DNA of 32,868 bases from a virus: the IMG/VR virus record IMGVR_UViG_3300042477_000179, positions 1 through 32,868 of that record; one strand, 5' to 3'. The notes below the pieces were generated by a model that worked only from the letters and a program-made list of their open reading frames with translations, had not been told where the DNA came from and made no database searches. Every line of letters begins with the position of its first letter. The stretch's first letter is position 1. The translations under genes and the position numbers were made by a program. Below, piece by piece: positions 1 through 6,568 of the stretch.

Positions 1-69
1 GACTGGTGGGAAGAAAGCGAAGGACGTTTCTATCGTGCCATCCCTAATAACGAGGACGTTCAGCCATGA
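1..69 (+). CDS. 3' fragment of the small fibre-associated protein (duplicate end)
   Basis: This is the last 22 codons and stop of the 67-residue protein that is complete at 32637-32840. It appears here only because the circular genome was opened inside that gene. Its stop overlaps the ATG of the next gene at 66 (ATGA overlap). It should not be counted as a separate gene. Confidence 0.9.
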   Translation, partial: DWWEESEGRFYRAIPNNEDVQP

Positions 70-97
70 CCGTAGAGACTATGTTCGGTATCATCAT
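1..97. repeat. 97-bp terminal direct repeat, left copy
   Basis: These 97 bases are identical to 32772-32868. The repeat cuts inside a small protein gene and runs into the start of the next gene. A packaging terminus would not be expected there, so an assembly overlap of a circular or circularly permuted genome is the simplest reading. Confidence 0.95.
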
Positions 98-347
98 GAG
101 CACCATGCTTGCCATCATCGGCTTTTGGGTTAAGACTCTGGTGAATGACTTCAAGCAGACACGCGACAACGTGATTGCTATGCACGAAGTCATGAGCAAC
201 ACTACCAACGAAATCATTGCTCTCAAGAAATCAGATGAGCTAATCACACAGCGCATCGTTGAGATTATCGAGCGTTTGGTACGATTAGAAGAACGAACGA
301 ATGTGCAGCCTGCTGCAAAGAAAGTTTACAAGCGTGTCACTAAGTGA
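66..347 (+). CDS. small membrane-anchored coiled-coil protein, probable lysis-cassette member
   Basis: This 93-residue protein has one N-terminal hydrophobic segment (about residues 6-24). A long charged helical region with regular hydrophobic spacing follows (about 30-80), then a basic tail. A transmembrane anchor plus coiled coil is the layout of XhlA-like holin accessory proteins and of inner-membrane spanin subunits. No family signature fixes the choice. Its ATG overlaps the stop of the preceding fibre-associated gene, so it is translationally coupled to the late operon. The endolysin lies 1.7 kb downstream, with a two-helix holin candidate between, which supports a role in lysis. The function is inferred from topology and position only. 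Confidence 0.6.
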   Translation: MTVETMFGIIMSTMLAIIGFWVKTLVNDFKQTRDNVIAMHEVMSNTTNEIIALKKSDELITQRIVEIIERLVRLEERTNVQPAAKKVYKRVTK

Positions 348-690
348 AGACCCGATAATTACGAAGGTACTTCCGAGGCGCATAGAACGGCCGAACGTAT
401 TCCAGAAAATACGACCTGTTCAGCCGTTGCCTATCGTTGATGCTGAAGAACAGCCGAGCACTAACATTGTTGATAAAATCCACAATGCGTGGATTATGTT
501 GCAGCTGATACCTCACTTATTCACTATCTCCCGAGGTCTTCTCATGAAGAACTGGAAAACAACCGTTGCAGGCGTCGTGTCTGCCATCGCCTTAGTGGTG
601 AACTCGGTTACTGGTTACACTATCCCACAGGAAGCGATCACTGCGGTCGCTATCTTCATCATCGGTTTTTTCGCTGAAGATTCCAAGTAA
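301..690 (+). CDS. holin candidate with two hydrophobic helices; start uncertain
   Basis: The C-terminal 48 residues carry two hydrophobic segments (TVAGVVSAIALVVNS and AITAVAIFIIGFF) separated by a short polar turn. They end in a charged tail, as in small holins. The frame is open from ATG 301, with an in-frame GTG at 334, and the intervening residues look coding (a Pro/Glu-rich hydrophilic stretch, then a hydrophobic WIMLQLIPHLF patch). The ATG at 544 has the best ribosome site (GAGG at 533-536, 7-nt spacer) and would give the 48-residue holin alone. Both forms may be made, as in dual-start holin/antiholin genes. Neighbours are a coiled-coil membrane protein and, further on, the endolysin. 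Confidence 0.6.
   Translation: MCSLLQRKFTSVSLSEDPIITKVLPRRIERPNVFQKIRPVQPLPIVDAEEQPSTNIVDKIHNAWIMLQLIPHLFTISRGLLMKNWKTTVAGVVSAIALVVNSVTGYTIPQEAITAVAIFIIGFFAEDSK
533..546 (+). promoter_or_regulatory. internal ribosome binding site and ATG for a short holin form
   Basis: GAGG at 533-536 lies 7 nt before an in-frame ATG at 544, inside the longer holin reading frame. This is a better site than that of either upstream start (301 or 334). It would yield a 48-residue two-helix protein lacking the hydrophilic N-terminal extension. Confidence 0.5.
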
Positions 691-706
691 ATAGACAGGG
701 CCAGAC

Positions 707-1777
707 ATGCCGCGTTTACGCCTGTCAGATGTAGAGTACGATGCCGTGCGGGAAATCATAGAAGATTACCGTGCGGCTCGTATGAAGAAATCCCAGATTA
801 AGGGTGGCATAATACGCGGCGCTGAAATCAAGAACGCCCACGCCTTCGCTGCTGAGAACCCCGAGCTGATGTCTACGAAAGTTGCCAAGGCAAAGGCAGC
901 ACTAAACAGCGTTCACGAACGTGAGGCAGAAGCACTCAAGAAACTGCGAACAGCCGAAGCACCAGCTACCGAATATGGGGCGGTTCCCTTCGACGATGCC
1001 ATAGCAGGCGAACTACGTGATGACGAAGTATGCGAAATACGACCTGGTAAGATAGGCATCATCTCGGATGCACACTGGCCATTCCATGACCTACGCAAAG
1101 ACGCAGCCGGTAATTTCTACGGCGCATATTGGACGGCCATAGAAACCCTACGTGATGAGGGCATCGACACGCTCGTATTGAACGGCGATATGTTGGATGT
1201 CTACAACTTGAGCGATCACGAAAAGGTCGAAGGGAAACGGTCGTGGAAGTGGGAGCTCGATGTTGCGATCGCCATGCTGAAACATCTGCGGGCTTTCTTT
1301 GGTGACAAGGTACGGATCGTGTACCGTGAGGGCAACCATGAGGAACGATACCAGAGGTATCTTGCACGTAAGGCGAAAGAACTTATCGGTACCGTTCACC
1401 TCGAAGAGTTCCTAAAACTACGGGAGATCGGTATCGAGTGGGTACCAAAACGGGGCAAGATGCAGGCTGGCCAGCTGTGGATAGACCACGGCCACGAATG
1501 GTTTGGCGGTGGTGGTGTAACACCAGGGCGTAACTACCGAATGAAAGCCCTCGACAATATCCTAGTGGGGCACGTGCATAGAACGTCCACGGACATGATT
1601 CGCAGGCCATTAGACGGGTCTTTCATAGCAGGGTGGTCTGTTGGGTGCCTGTGCGATTTGAATCCCTTCTACGCGGCTCGTAATGGCTGGAATCACGGGT
1701 TCGCACTTGTCGACCTGCAAGACTCGGGACGTTTCACAGTTTACAACAAGATGATTATTGACGGAGATGTGAGATGA
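707..1777 (+). CDS. calcineurin-like metallophosphoesterase
   Basis: All metal-binding signatures of the metallophosphoesterase fold are present in order in 356 residues: D121-x-H123, G160-D161, the GNHE box at 209-212, an HGH at 261-263 and the closing GHVH at 288-291. About 110 N-terminal residues precede the fold, charged and helical, and may bind DNA or a partner. Phage enzymes of this type hydrolyse phosphoesters, but the substrate cannot be told from sequence. The gene lies between the holin candidate and the small HExxH protein, whose start overlaps its stop (ATGA). It is therefore expressed late, which is odd for a nucleic-acid enzyme. A role in DNA ends, packaging or host nucleotide metabolism is possible but unproven. 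Confidence 0.85.
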   Translation: MPRLRLSDVEYDAVREIIEDYRAARMKKSQIKGGIIRGAEIKNAHAFAAENPELMSTKVAKAKAALNSVHEREAEALKKLRTAEAPATEYGAVPFDDAIAGELRDDEVCEIRPGKIGIISDAHWPFHDLRKDAAGNFYGAYWTAIETLRDEGIDTLVLNGDMLDVYNLSDHEKVEGKRSWKWELDVAIAMLKHLRAFFGDKVRIVYREGNHEERYQRYLARKAKELIGTVHLEEFLKLREIGIEWVPKRGKMQAGQLWIDHGHEWFGGGGVTPGRNYRMKALDNILVGHVHRTSTDMIRRPLDGSFIAGWSVGCLCDLNPFYAARNGWNHGFALVDLQDSGRFTVYNKMIIDGDVR

Positions 1778-2064
1778 TCCCCACGTCGTTCAAACTCGGA
1801 GGCCACACATGGCGTGTGCGGATGTGCAAGATGCGGGGTGCCTATGGCGAATGCGACGCTGAAAAGCACACCATCCGCATAGCAACCCACGTAGACGGCC
1901 GTCTGACTACCATTGAAACGCAACTCAAGACGTTCCTCCACGAATGGTATCACGCTTTTGAGGCTGCCACAGGGCAAGACCACAACGAAGAACGGACAAG
2001 GTTGTTTGAAGAGATGGCGTGGCAATCGTATAAAACAGCGAAGGGAAACCAATTAGATGTCTAA
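1774..2064 (+). CDS. small HExxH zinc-metallopeptidase-like protein
   Basis: This 96-residue protein has a clear zinc-peptidase motif, HEWYH at 56-60, in a predicted helix after a short beta-rich N-terminus. A possible third ligand (Glu or His) lies about 10-16 residues downstream (H70, E73). It resembles the minimal SprT/ImmA-like fold seen in short phage proteins. The start overlaps the metallophosphoesterase stop and its end overlaps the endolysin start, so it sits within the lysis region. It may act on a host protein or be structural. No substrate can be proposed from sequence. Confidence 0.65.
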   Translation: MIPTSFKLGGHTWRVRMCKMRGAYGECDAEKHTIRIATHVDGRLTTIETQLKTFLHEWYHAFEAATGQDHNEERTRLFEEMAWQSYKTAKGNQLDV

Positions 2065-2518
2065 CAAGTACAGCTGGCTAAAGATTGCCGAAGGTGAAAA
2101 GGGCATCAAGGAAATCACGGGCATCTCCTCGCACACTCCGAGAATCCTCGAATACCATGCACTTACCACGTTGAAAGCCAAAGCTGACGAGGTACCTTGG
2201 TGTTCGTCGTTTGTGAACTGGGTTTTTAACAAAGCAGGTTATCCTATCACACGCTCCGCTGCAGCCAAGTCATGGCTGAAGTGGGGGCGCGAGGTTCCTA
2301 TTCAGTATGGGTGCCTCGTAGTGCTAAAAAGAACCGGAGGCCACCACGTCGGTTTCTACACAGGTGAGAAGGGAGACAGCGTGTATCTTCTCGGTGGTAA
2401 CCAGTCGGATAAGGTGTGCGTATCTTTATACAAAAAGTCTCTAATTTTATCAACACGCTTTCCAACACAGATGAACGAAAGCGACCAGGCAATCTTCGAC
2501 GTTGTAGGAATTAAGTAA
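2057..2518 (+). CDS. CHAP-domain endolysin (TIGR02594-type peptidase)
   Basis: This 153-residue cell-wall hydrolase has an NlpC/P60-CHAP-like fold. The catalytic Cys is C49 in the context EVPWCSSFVNW, the His is H97 in GGHHVGFY, and a polar third residue is N115 in GGNQSDKV. This order and spacing fit the TIGR02594 phage peptidase family, which cleaves peptidoglycan peptide or amide bonds. No signal peptide or separate wall-binding domain is visible, so release would depend on the holin. It overlaps the HExxH gene by 8 nt, and the next gene starts immediately after its stop. The endolysin thus sits directly before the head-tail connector genes. Confidence 0.88.
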   Translation: MSNKYSWLKIAEGEKGIKEITGISSHTPRILEYHALTTLKAKADEVPWCSSFVNWVFNKAGYPITRSAAAKSWLKWGREVPIQYGCLVVLKRTGGHHVGFYTGEKGDSVYLLGGNQSDKVCVSLYKKSLILSTRFPTQMNESDQAIFDVVGIK

Positions 2519-3097
2519 ATGGCACTCGTAACTGTCTCGGATATTAAGACAAGCTATCTCAACATCGGAGACAGCACGCAAGACACGCGAATCCTTGGTT
2601 TCATCCTGCAGGCTGGCTCTATTATCAAGGGCATCTGCAAACAACCTATCGAAACCGAGACCGTAGCGCTGGACTTCGTAGGTAACAGGATGCAGACCTA
2701 TATCCTACCTTACACCGTGCCTGTTACCTTGACATCACTGCAGTATAAGGAACACGTCGACGATGCAACCTGGACAACAGCCACAGGCGCTATCGTAGTG
2801 AAAGCAGACGGTGTATATCAGGTGTACTATGCCGAAGGACTCAATTACGTTTTGTGGCGTGCGAATGTTACGGTCGGTTATACAGACGCCAACACACCTG
2901 CTGATATTAAAAGTGTTTGCTCCGAAATGGTCGTGGAGCTATTCAAAAATACTGATTACTCAGGGCGTGAAAACAGAATCGGGCTCCAGTCGGTGGCTTC
3001 GTCAGAGGGCGGCACGACAGTAACGACCGTCTATCGTGACCTGACAAACCGATTCCGTGCACGGCTGGCACCTTATATCGTCAGGGCTTGGCTGTGA
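2519..3097 (+). CDS. head-tail connector/adaptor (HK97 gp6-like)
   Basis: The N-terminus of this 192-residue protein is a helical segment with the adaptor pattern (a D-x-R-I-L pair of helices followed by a cysteine/glycine turn). A beta section containing the typical LPYTVPVTLTSLQY stretch follows, and a helical C-terminus. This is the usual organisation of adaptor proteins that form a ring beneath the portal. The gene starts at the first base after the endolysin stop and is followed by a 4-nt overlap with a gp10-like gene. The order adaptor, gp10-like, terminator, major tail is standard and supports the call. Confidence 0.7.
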   Translation: MALVTVSDIKTSYLNIGDSTQDTRILGFILQAGSIIKGICKQPIETETVALDFVGNRMQTYILPYTVPVTLTSLQYKEHVDDATWTTATGAIVVKADGVYQVYYAEGLNYVLWRANVTVGYTDANTPADIKSVCSEMVVELFKNTDYSGRENRIGLQSVASSEGGTTVTTVYRDLTNRFRARLAPYIVRAWL

Positions 3098-3642
3098 TTA
3101 GTGTTGACGAATATGTACGTTTAATTCTAATGGGCTTGCCTGCAGCGGCAAAGGACGCATTGGATCCACAACGGATGCAGACTGCCCTTGCTGTAGACAT
3201 TTCGAAGAACTACGGCGAAACAAACCGCAACCCGAAGTACCCACGCAAGCCGCAAGGGAGCACTTTGCAGCTGGTAAGTGGCAACCTGTTCAAGGCTGCC
3301 ACAGTATACAGGGCGAAGGGCAACAAATCGCGGTATGTTGAAAGTGGCAGCACGTACACCTTCATTCTTGAAATCGACTTAAACGTCATACCATACGCTC
3401 GGATTCATGAATACGGTGGGACTATAAACCATCCAGGCGGAACGCCTTACTTCATTGGCGATGATGGACTGGCCAAATTCGTATCAAAAGCGAAGGGTGG
3501 TGATTTGCCAGTAACCAAACCCCATACTATAACGATTCCAGCAAGGCCATACATTCGCCCTGCTTTCGAGTCTTTCCAGACAACAACGTTCCCCCGTATA
3601 ATCGACATCATGCTACGTAAACTAGCGAAGGCTTCGTCATGA
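3094..3642 (+). CDS. HK97 gp10-like head-tail joining / tail completion protein
   Basis: The protein is 182 residues from the GTG at 3094, which forms a GTGA overlap with the previous stop and has AGGG 7 nt upstream. An alternative TTG at 3088 has its SD too close. The signatures are HEYGG in mid-protein and the C-terminal PARPYIRPAFES, both typical of HK97-gp10/phage virion morphogenesis proteins. The conserved basic, aromatic N-terminal half fits as well. It would join the head-neck ring to the tail. It lies between the connector and tail terminator candidates and shares overlaps with both. Confidence 0.8.
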   Translation: MISVDEYVRLILMGLPAAAKDALDPQRMQTALAVDISKNYGETNRNPKYPRKPQGSTLQLVSGNLFKAATVYRAKGNKSRYVESGSTYTFILEIDLNVIPYARIHEYGGTINHPGGTPYFIGDDGLAKFVSKAKGGDLPVTKPHTITIPARPYIRPAFESFQTTTFPRIIDIMLRKLAKASS

Positions 3643-4112
3643 GTACTACGTCAAAATACGCTATGGCGTTGGATCTTGTCAAGGACAAACTGTCTGACGA
3701 TAAGACCTTCAACGTCATTAACGTTTTCACCAAAGAAACGGCCCTGTCCAACACCAAGGCCAACGTTTACGTTAACGTCATCAGCGACACACTGACACCT
3801 CTGAACACAGAGTCAGGGTTTAGAACCTCAATACGTCGTCTATTGCTGGGCATCTACGCAGTCCAGAAAAATTCTCTTGATTCTCAAGAGCTCGGAACGG
3901 CTGCCATCATGCACGGGCAACTCAGCGAGAAGATCGATAAGGCGATGGACGCTGTCGAAGCTACGCTACCCTATTCAGACGTCACCAGCGCAGGATATAC
4001 AGTAACACTCCACAGCATCGAAACAGGCAACGTTACGGGATACGTCGACGACAAGTCGGACAAGGTGGGTCTGTTGTACGAAGTAACAATATCCTATCTA
4101 CAGCAAGCATGA
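3639..4112 (+). CDS. tail terminator / tail completion protein candidate
   Basis: This 157-residue protein has mixed alpha/beta character, with a central helical part (SEKIDKAMDAVEATL) and a C-terminal beta segment (LLYEVTISYLQ). Tail terminators of the lambda gpU/HK97 type end in this way. Its place after the gp10-like gene and two genes before the major tail protein is the normal slot for the tail terminator. The ATGA overlap couples it to the upstream gene. The call rests mainly on synteny, and no diagnostic motif is visible. Confidence 0.6.
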   Translation: MSTTSKYAMALDLVKDKLSDDKTFNVINVFTKETALSNTKANVYVNVISDTLTPLNTESGFRTSIRRLLLGIYAVQKNSLDSQELGTAAIMHGQLSEKIDKAMDAVEATLPYSDVTSAGYTVTLHSIETGNVTGYVDDKSDKVGLLYEVTISYLQQA

Positions 4113-4348
4113 CTGTTACTGAACTGATGCAGCATCTTCGCCAGATCCACAGCGTCTACGGCGACATCGACGTCAGGGTGGACTCGGATCTGTTCACAGA
4201 TCACAGGCCACGGGACGTGACCAGTACGACCGTGCAGGAGTTCTTTGTGCGGGATGTGCAGGAAATCATCATCGGTCAATTTTTGAGCGAACCATCACAA
4301 GCGAAAGTTGTTCTTTATGTTGGCAACGAACCAAAGCTCAGAGCCTAA
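4109..4348 (+). CDS. small conserved phage protein of the 'GD-x-x-V' type
   Basis: This 79-residue protein opens with a helix (TVTELMQHLRQI) followed by YGDIDVRVDSD. That resembles the many short phage proteins that begin with an ELI-x-x-L helix and a D-x-x-V beta strand. Their function is unknown. The start forms an ATGA overlap with the tail terminator gene, and its 3' end overlaps the glycosyltransferase start by 32 nt. It probably rides in the tail operon as an accessory gene. Confidence 0.6.
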   Translation: MTVTELMQHLRQIHSVYGDIDVRVDSDLFTDHRPRDVTSTTVQEFFVRDVQEIIIGQFLSEPSQAKVVLYVGNEPKLRA

Positions 4349-5060
4349 ACACGCCGACGTAAGTTTCGCCTGCATAGCACACAAGAGCGAAGCACACCAC
4401 GTCATGCAGATGATAGCAACGCTACCAAGTGGATGCGAGGTGGTCGTGCTTTGGAATGAACAGGGCGACAATTCAGAGGTTGTAGAACGTAAAAAGATAA
4501 CACTTAACAACGGCACCGTTGTTCGTTACTACGAAACGCAGTGGCAAGATTTACACTTCGGAAATCTTCGCAACCTTTGCATTGGTCTCTGTTCTCGCGG
4601 GTGGGTTATGTGGATTGACGCCGACGACCGTCTGCTAACTCACCAGCATAATTGGTTTGACGACCTGACGATCTATCCCGCCGGTGTTGGCGGGCTTGTG
4701 TGCGGATGTGTTGGAGTACAACCGAAGCACGAAGGCAATACTAATGTTATGAGATACCATCATCCACAGACAAGGGTGTTTCGTAACAACAAAGCATTTG
4801 CTTTCAAGGGTGCTGCACACGAACAGATCACCTGGTCGATAGAACAGCAGGGGCTAACACTTGAGACCTGTTCACTGTTAGTGCACCACGTAGGCTATGA
4901 AGTCGACGCCGACTCGATGATGGCCAAGGTGAGGCGTAACGTGAAAGGGCTCGCACGTGAGATCGCGGACTGTAGCGATGATGACCAGTTAGTATACTGG
5001 ACACAGATGATACACCGTGACTCAGGATCATTCATGTATTACGTAACAAAGGACAAATAA
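4317..5060 (+). CDS. family 2 glycosyltransferase-like protein
   Basis: The protein is 247 residues from the ATG at 4317 (a TTG at 4308 is also in frame). It begins with a Rossmann-like strand (VSFACIAHKSEAHHV) and a strand for nucleotide-sugar binding (EVVVLWNEQ). The metal-binding DxD-type motif WIDADD is at about 99-104. A later RVFRNN...FKGAAHEQ block is typical of GT-A enzymes such as the SunS/WcaA group. It should transfer a sugar from a nucleotide donor; the acceptor is unknown. It is embedded between the tail terminator and major tail genes, so virion glycosylation or masking of the host surface are both possible. It shares an HHVG motif near the C-terminus with the early glycosyltransferase at 15031. 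Confidence 0.75.
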   Translation: MLATNQSSEPKHADVSFACIAHKSEAHHVMQMIATLPSGCEVVVLWNEQGDNSEVVERKKITLNNGTVVRYYETQWQDLHFGNLRNLCIGLCSRGWVMWIDADDRLLTHQHNWFDDLTIYPAGVGGLVCGCVGVQPKHEGNTNVMRYHHPQTRVFRNNKAFAFKGAAHEQITWSIEQQGLTLETCSLLVHHVGYEVDADSMMAKVRRNVKGLAREIADCSDDDQLVYWTQMIHRDSGSFMYYVTKDK

Positions 5061-5061
5061 C

Positions 5062-5637
5062 ATGGCACTCGCAACACGGGTCGTCGCCGGTGGTAATACC
5101 TTCGGCGCATGGACTGTCGAAGACACCGGCACGATTGGCGTCGGATCGACATACCTCTACAAACTCAATGATAACATCATCTCAACAGATGTAACACGTG
5201 ACGCTGCTTCTGGTGCTTACTCGATTTCTATCGAGCACGTCGAAGACACGCAGGCACTTCAAACGTTTATCGAGACAGCAACCAACACAGGCGCAGGCGC
5301 TATCGAAGACTTGCTACTCGAGAACGGCACAAACGAAACAGGTTCTGCTCAAAACCAGAAGCTAATCTGTGCAGTCAAGGGCGGTCTTGCTGGTGGTGGT
5401 AACCAGCAGAATACAGCCGTTCGCAAGGTTGGCGTTTTCCCACAGCGCCTGAACAACGAATCGGGTGGATGGACACAAGCGGGCGAAACATACAACCGCG
5501 TCACATTGTCTTTCGAAGGCTTCAAGCTGCAGAACCCAATTACGCTTGCTGCAACCTACTTCACTGACTTCATGACATCGGCAGTACCTGTAACGCTGTT
5601 CGGCACAATCCCTTACGGAACTGTAGTCTATAAGTAA
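5062..5637 (+). CDS. major tail tube protein
   Basis: This 191-residue protein is rich in beta-forming residues, Gly, Thr and Asn, with no hydrophobic helices. It begins with the MALATRVVAGGNTFGAW pattern and has a conserved-looking NQKLICAVKGGLAGG mid-section. It lies between the tail completion genes and the tail chaperone/tape measure pair and is followed by a terminator hairpin. That is the usual place and expression arrangement of the tail tube gene, which is made in large amounts. Its codon choice (Thr ACA, Ala GCA) is like that of the capsid gene, consistent with high expression. The identification rests on position and composition. Confidence 0.75.
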   Translation: MALATRVVAGGNTFGAWTVEDTGTIGVGSTYLYKLNDNIISTDVTRDAASGAYSISIEHVEDTQALQTFIETATNTGAGAIEDLLLENGTNETGSAQNQKLICAVKGGLAGGGNQQNTAVRKVGVFPQRLNNESGGWTQAGETYNRVTLSFEGFKLQNPITLAATYFTDFMTSAVPVTLFGTIPYGTVVYK

Positions 5638-5657
5638 CCTTCCGAGGTTACCTGGTG

Positions 5658-5700
5658 GGGGCCGTTCAGCGGCATGGCGGCCCCTGCCTATTTTGTTTTT
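5658..5700 (+). terminator. rho-independent terminator after the major tail gene
   Basis: GGGGCCG at 5658-5664 pairs with CGGCCCC at 5678-5684 (7-bp stem, 13-nt loop). A T-rich tract (TTTTGTTTTT, 5691-5700) follows a few bases later. The spacing between stem and T tract is longer than ideal, so partial termination is likely. This would give more tail tube message than chaperone and tape measure message. Confidence 0.6.
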
Positions 5701-5724
5701 CATGCCGTAACAAGAGGACTTGTC

Positions 5725-6261
5725 ATGCCGTCAATTAAACTCTATTTCGTGGGTGAACAGAAAGAGATCCCTCTAAAGAACATCATCTCGCGCCGTATCA
5801 TCAAGGCTGTCGAGAACCCAATCGCAACGCTTCGCAGTTTAGGCCAGAACGCGGCTTTCCAGAAAGCCCTGCAGGAATCGCCAAACGCTGCCAAGATAGT
5901 GACCCTCTCGGGTGGTGCTAACTCGGTGCACGCTGCACAGATTGGCAAGGAAATTCGGGAAGCTATCCCAAACATCACAGACTCCGATCTGCAGTCGATG
6001 GTAACACAGCGCATCCAGTCGGAACTTCTGGAATCATTTCCGAACATCTGGCAAGCCCTAAACAATCCTATCACAGAGTTTCCGCTGGACAATGACGACG
6101 CCATCAACGCCTGCATTGAGGTGCTGAAGGTCATAATGGATTTATCACAGCTGACCGAAGAACAAAAGACACTCATGTCCGTTTCCGAATTCTGGGAAGA
6201 CCAAGACCTGACGGAGGTGGTCGAATCGGTAAAGTGGTTTCGAGGCGTCGCTAAACTCTGA
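5725..6261 (+). CDS. tail assembly chaperone (short form, gpG-like)
   Basis: The protein is 178 residues from the ATG at 5725, which has AGAGGA 6 nt upstream. The open frame extends back to 5674 through the terminator, so that longer version is unlikely. It is helical and acidic in the C-terminal half, with FPLDNDDAINACIEVLKVIMD and SVSEFWEDQDLTEVVESVKWF segments. It precedes the tape measure gene, the invariant location of tail chaperones. Such chaperones coat the tape measure protein during tail tube assembly. Its frame ends just where a second frame opens, which suggests programmed frameshifting into the next feature. Confidence 0.75.
   Translation: MPSIKLYFVGEQKEIPLKNIISRRIIKAVENPIATLRSLGQNAAFQKALQESPNAAKIVTLSGGANSVHAAQIGKEIREAIPNITDSDLQSMVTQRIQSELLESFPNIWQALNNPITEFPLDNDDAINACIEVLKVIMDLSQLTEEQKTLMSVSEFWEDQDLTEVVESVKWFRGVAKL
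6238..6243 (+). other. candidate +1 ribosomal frameshift site (UUU CGA)
   Basis: In the chaperone frame the codons read UGG UUU CGA GGC. A P-site phenylalanine tRNA on UUU can re-pair with the overlapping UUC after a one-base forward slip while the CGA arginine codon waits. The +1 frame is closed by TAA at 6230-6232 and the 0 frame by TGA at 6259-6261, so the shift must fall between 6233 and 6261. UUU CGA is the best slippery candidate there. CUC UGA at 6256-6261 is the alternative. Confidence 0.5.
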
Positions 6262-6568
6262 GGTCGCAGCCGTTGCTGAGATATACGAAGCCTACGATGT
6301 GCTGACGAAAACGCCTGTTGACGACACGGGCAAGCCTTACCCCAAGCGCATCACAGGAACCGACGTAGTGCCAGCACATGAGCACGACGTTCTCATGGCC
6401 ATCGAGATCGGCAAGTTGTGGAAAATGACACCCGACGAAGTGGTAGTTTCCCTCACAGCGTCGGAGTTTCTGCGAAGGGTCGCACTTGTGCGGGCTCACT
6501 CATGGGATCAACCGACCGATTCACAGATAGCTAAGAACAGGCACGAACGCCGAATCGGGAAACGATAA
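6242..6568 (+). CDS. tail assembly chaperone C-terminal extension (gpT-like, made by +1 frameshift)
   Basis: This frame has no ATG. It stays open from 6233 and reads sensibly (EASLNSEVAAVAEIYEAYDVL) before the only possible start, a GTG at 6299 with no strong ribosome site. Joined to the upstream chaperone by a +1 shift, it gives a product of about 280 residues. Its C-terminal part has DVLMAIEIGKLWKMTPDEVV and a basic end (HERRIGKR), like the tape-measure-binding extensions of gpGT proteins. It ends in a TAATG overlap with the tape measure start. If the shift does not occur, an 89-residue protein could start at 6299. Confidence 0.65.
   Translation, partial: EASLNSEVAAVAEIYEAYDVLTKTPVDDTGKPYPKRITGTDVVPAHEHDVLMAIEIGKLWKMTPDEVVVSLTASEFLRRVALVRAHSWDQPTDSQIAKNRHERRIGKR

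Noticed and set aside
1-97. True terminal repeat used for packaging
   Set aside because: The repeat cuts through a protein gene in the fibre/lysis region, has an assembly-like length and shows no packaging features; circular assembly overlap is simpler.
1475-1484. Third DnaA-box-like sequence (TGTGGATAG)
   Set aside because: One mismatch and inside a conserved metallophosphoesterase coding stretch (Leu-Trp-Ile-Asp), so probably chance.
5674-5724. Longer N-terminus for the tail chaperone
   Set aside because: It would start inside the terminator hairpin; ATG 5725 has AGAGGA at good distance.
5742-6176. Minus-strand frame of 144 codons opposite the tail chaperone
   Set aside because: Shadow of a well-supported + strand gene; no start signal, and all supported genes are on the + strand.
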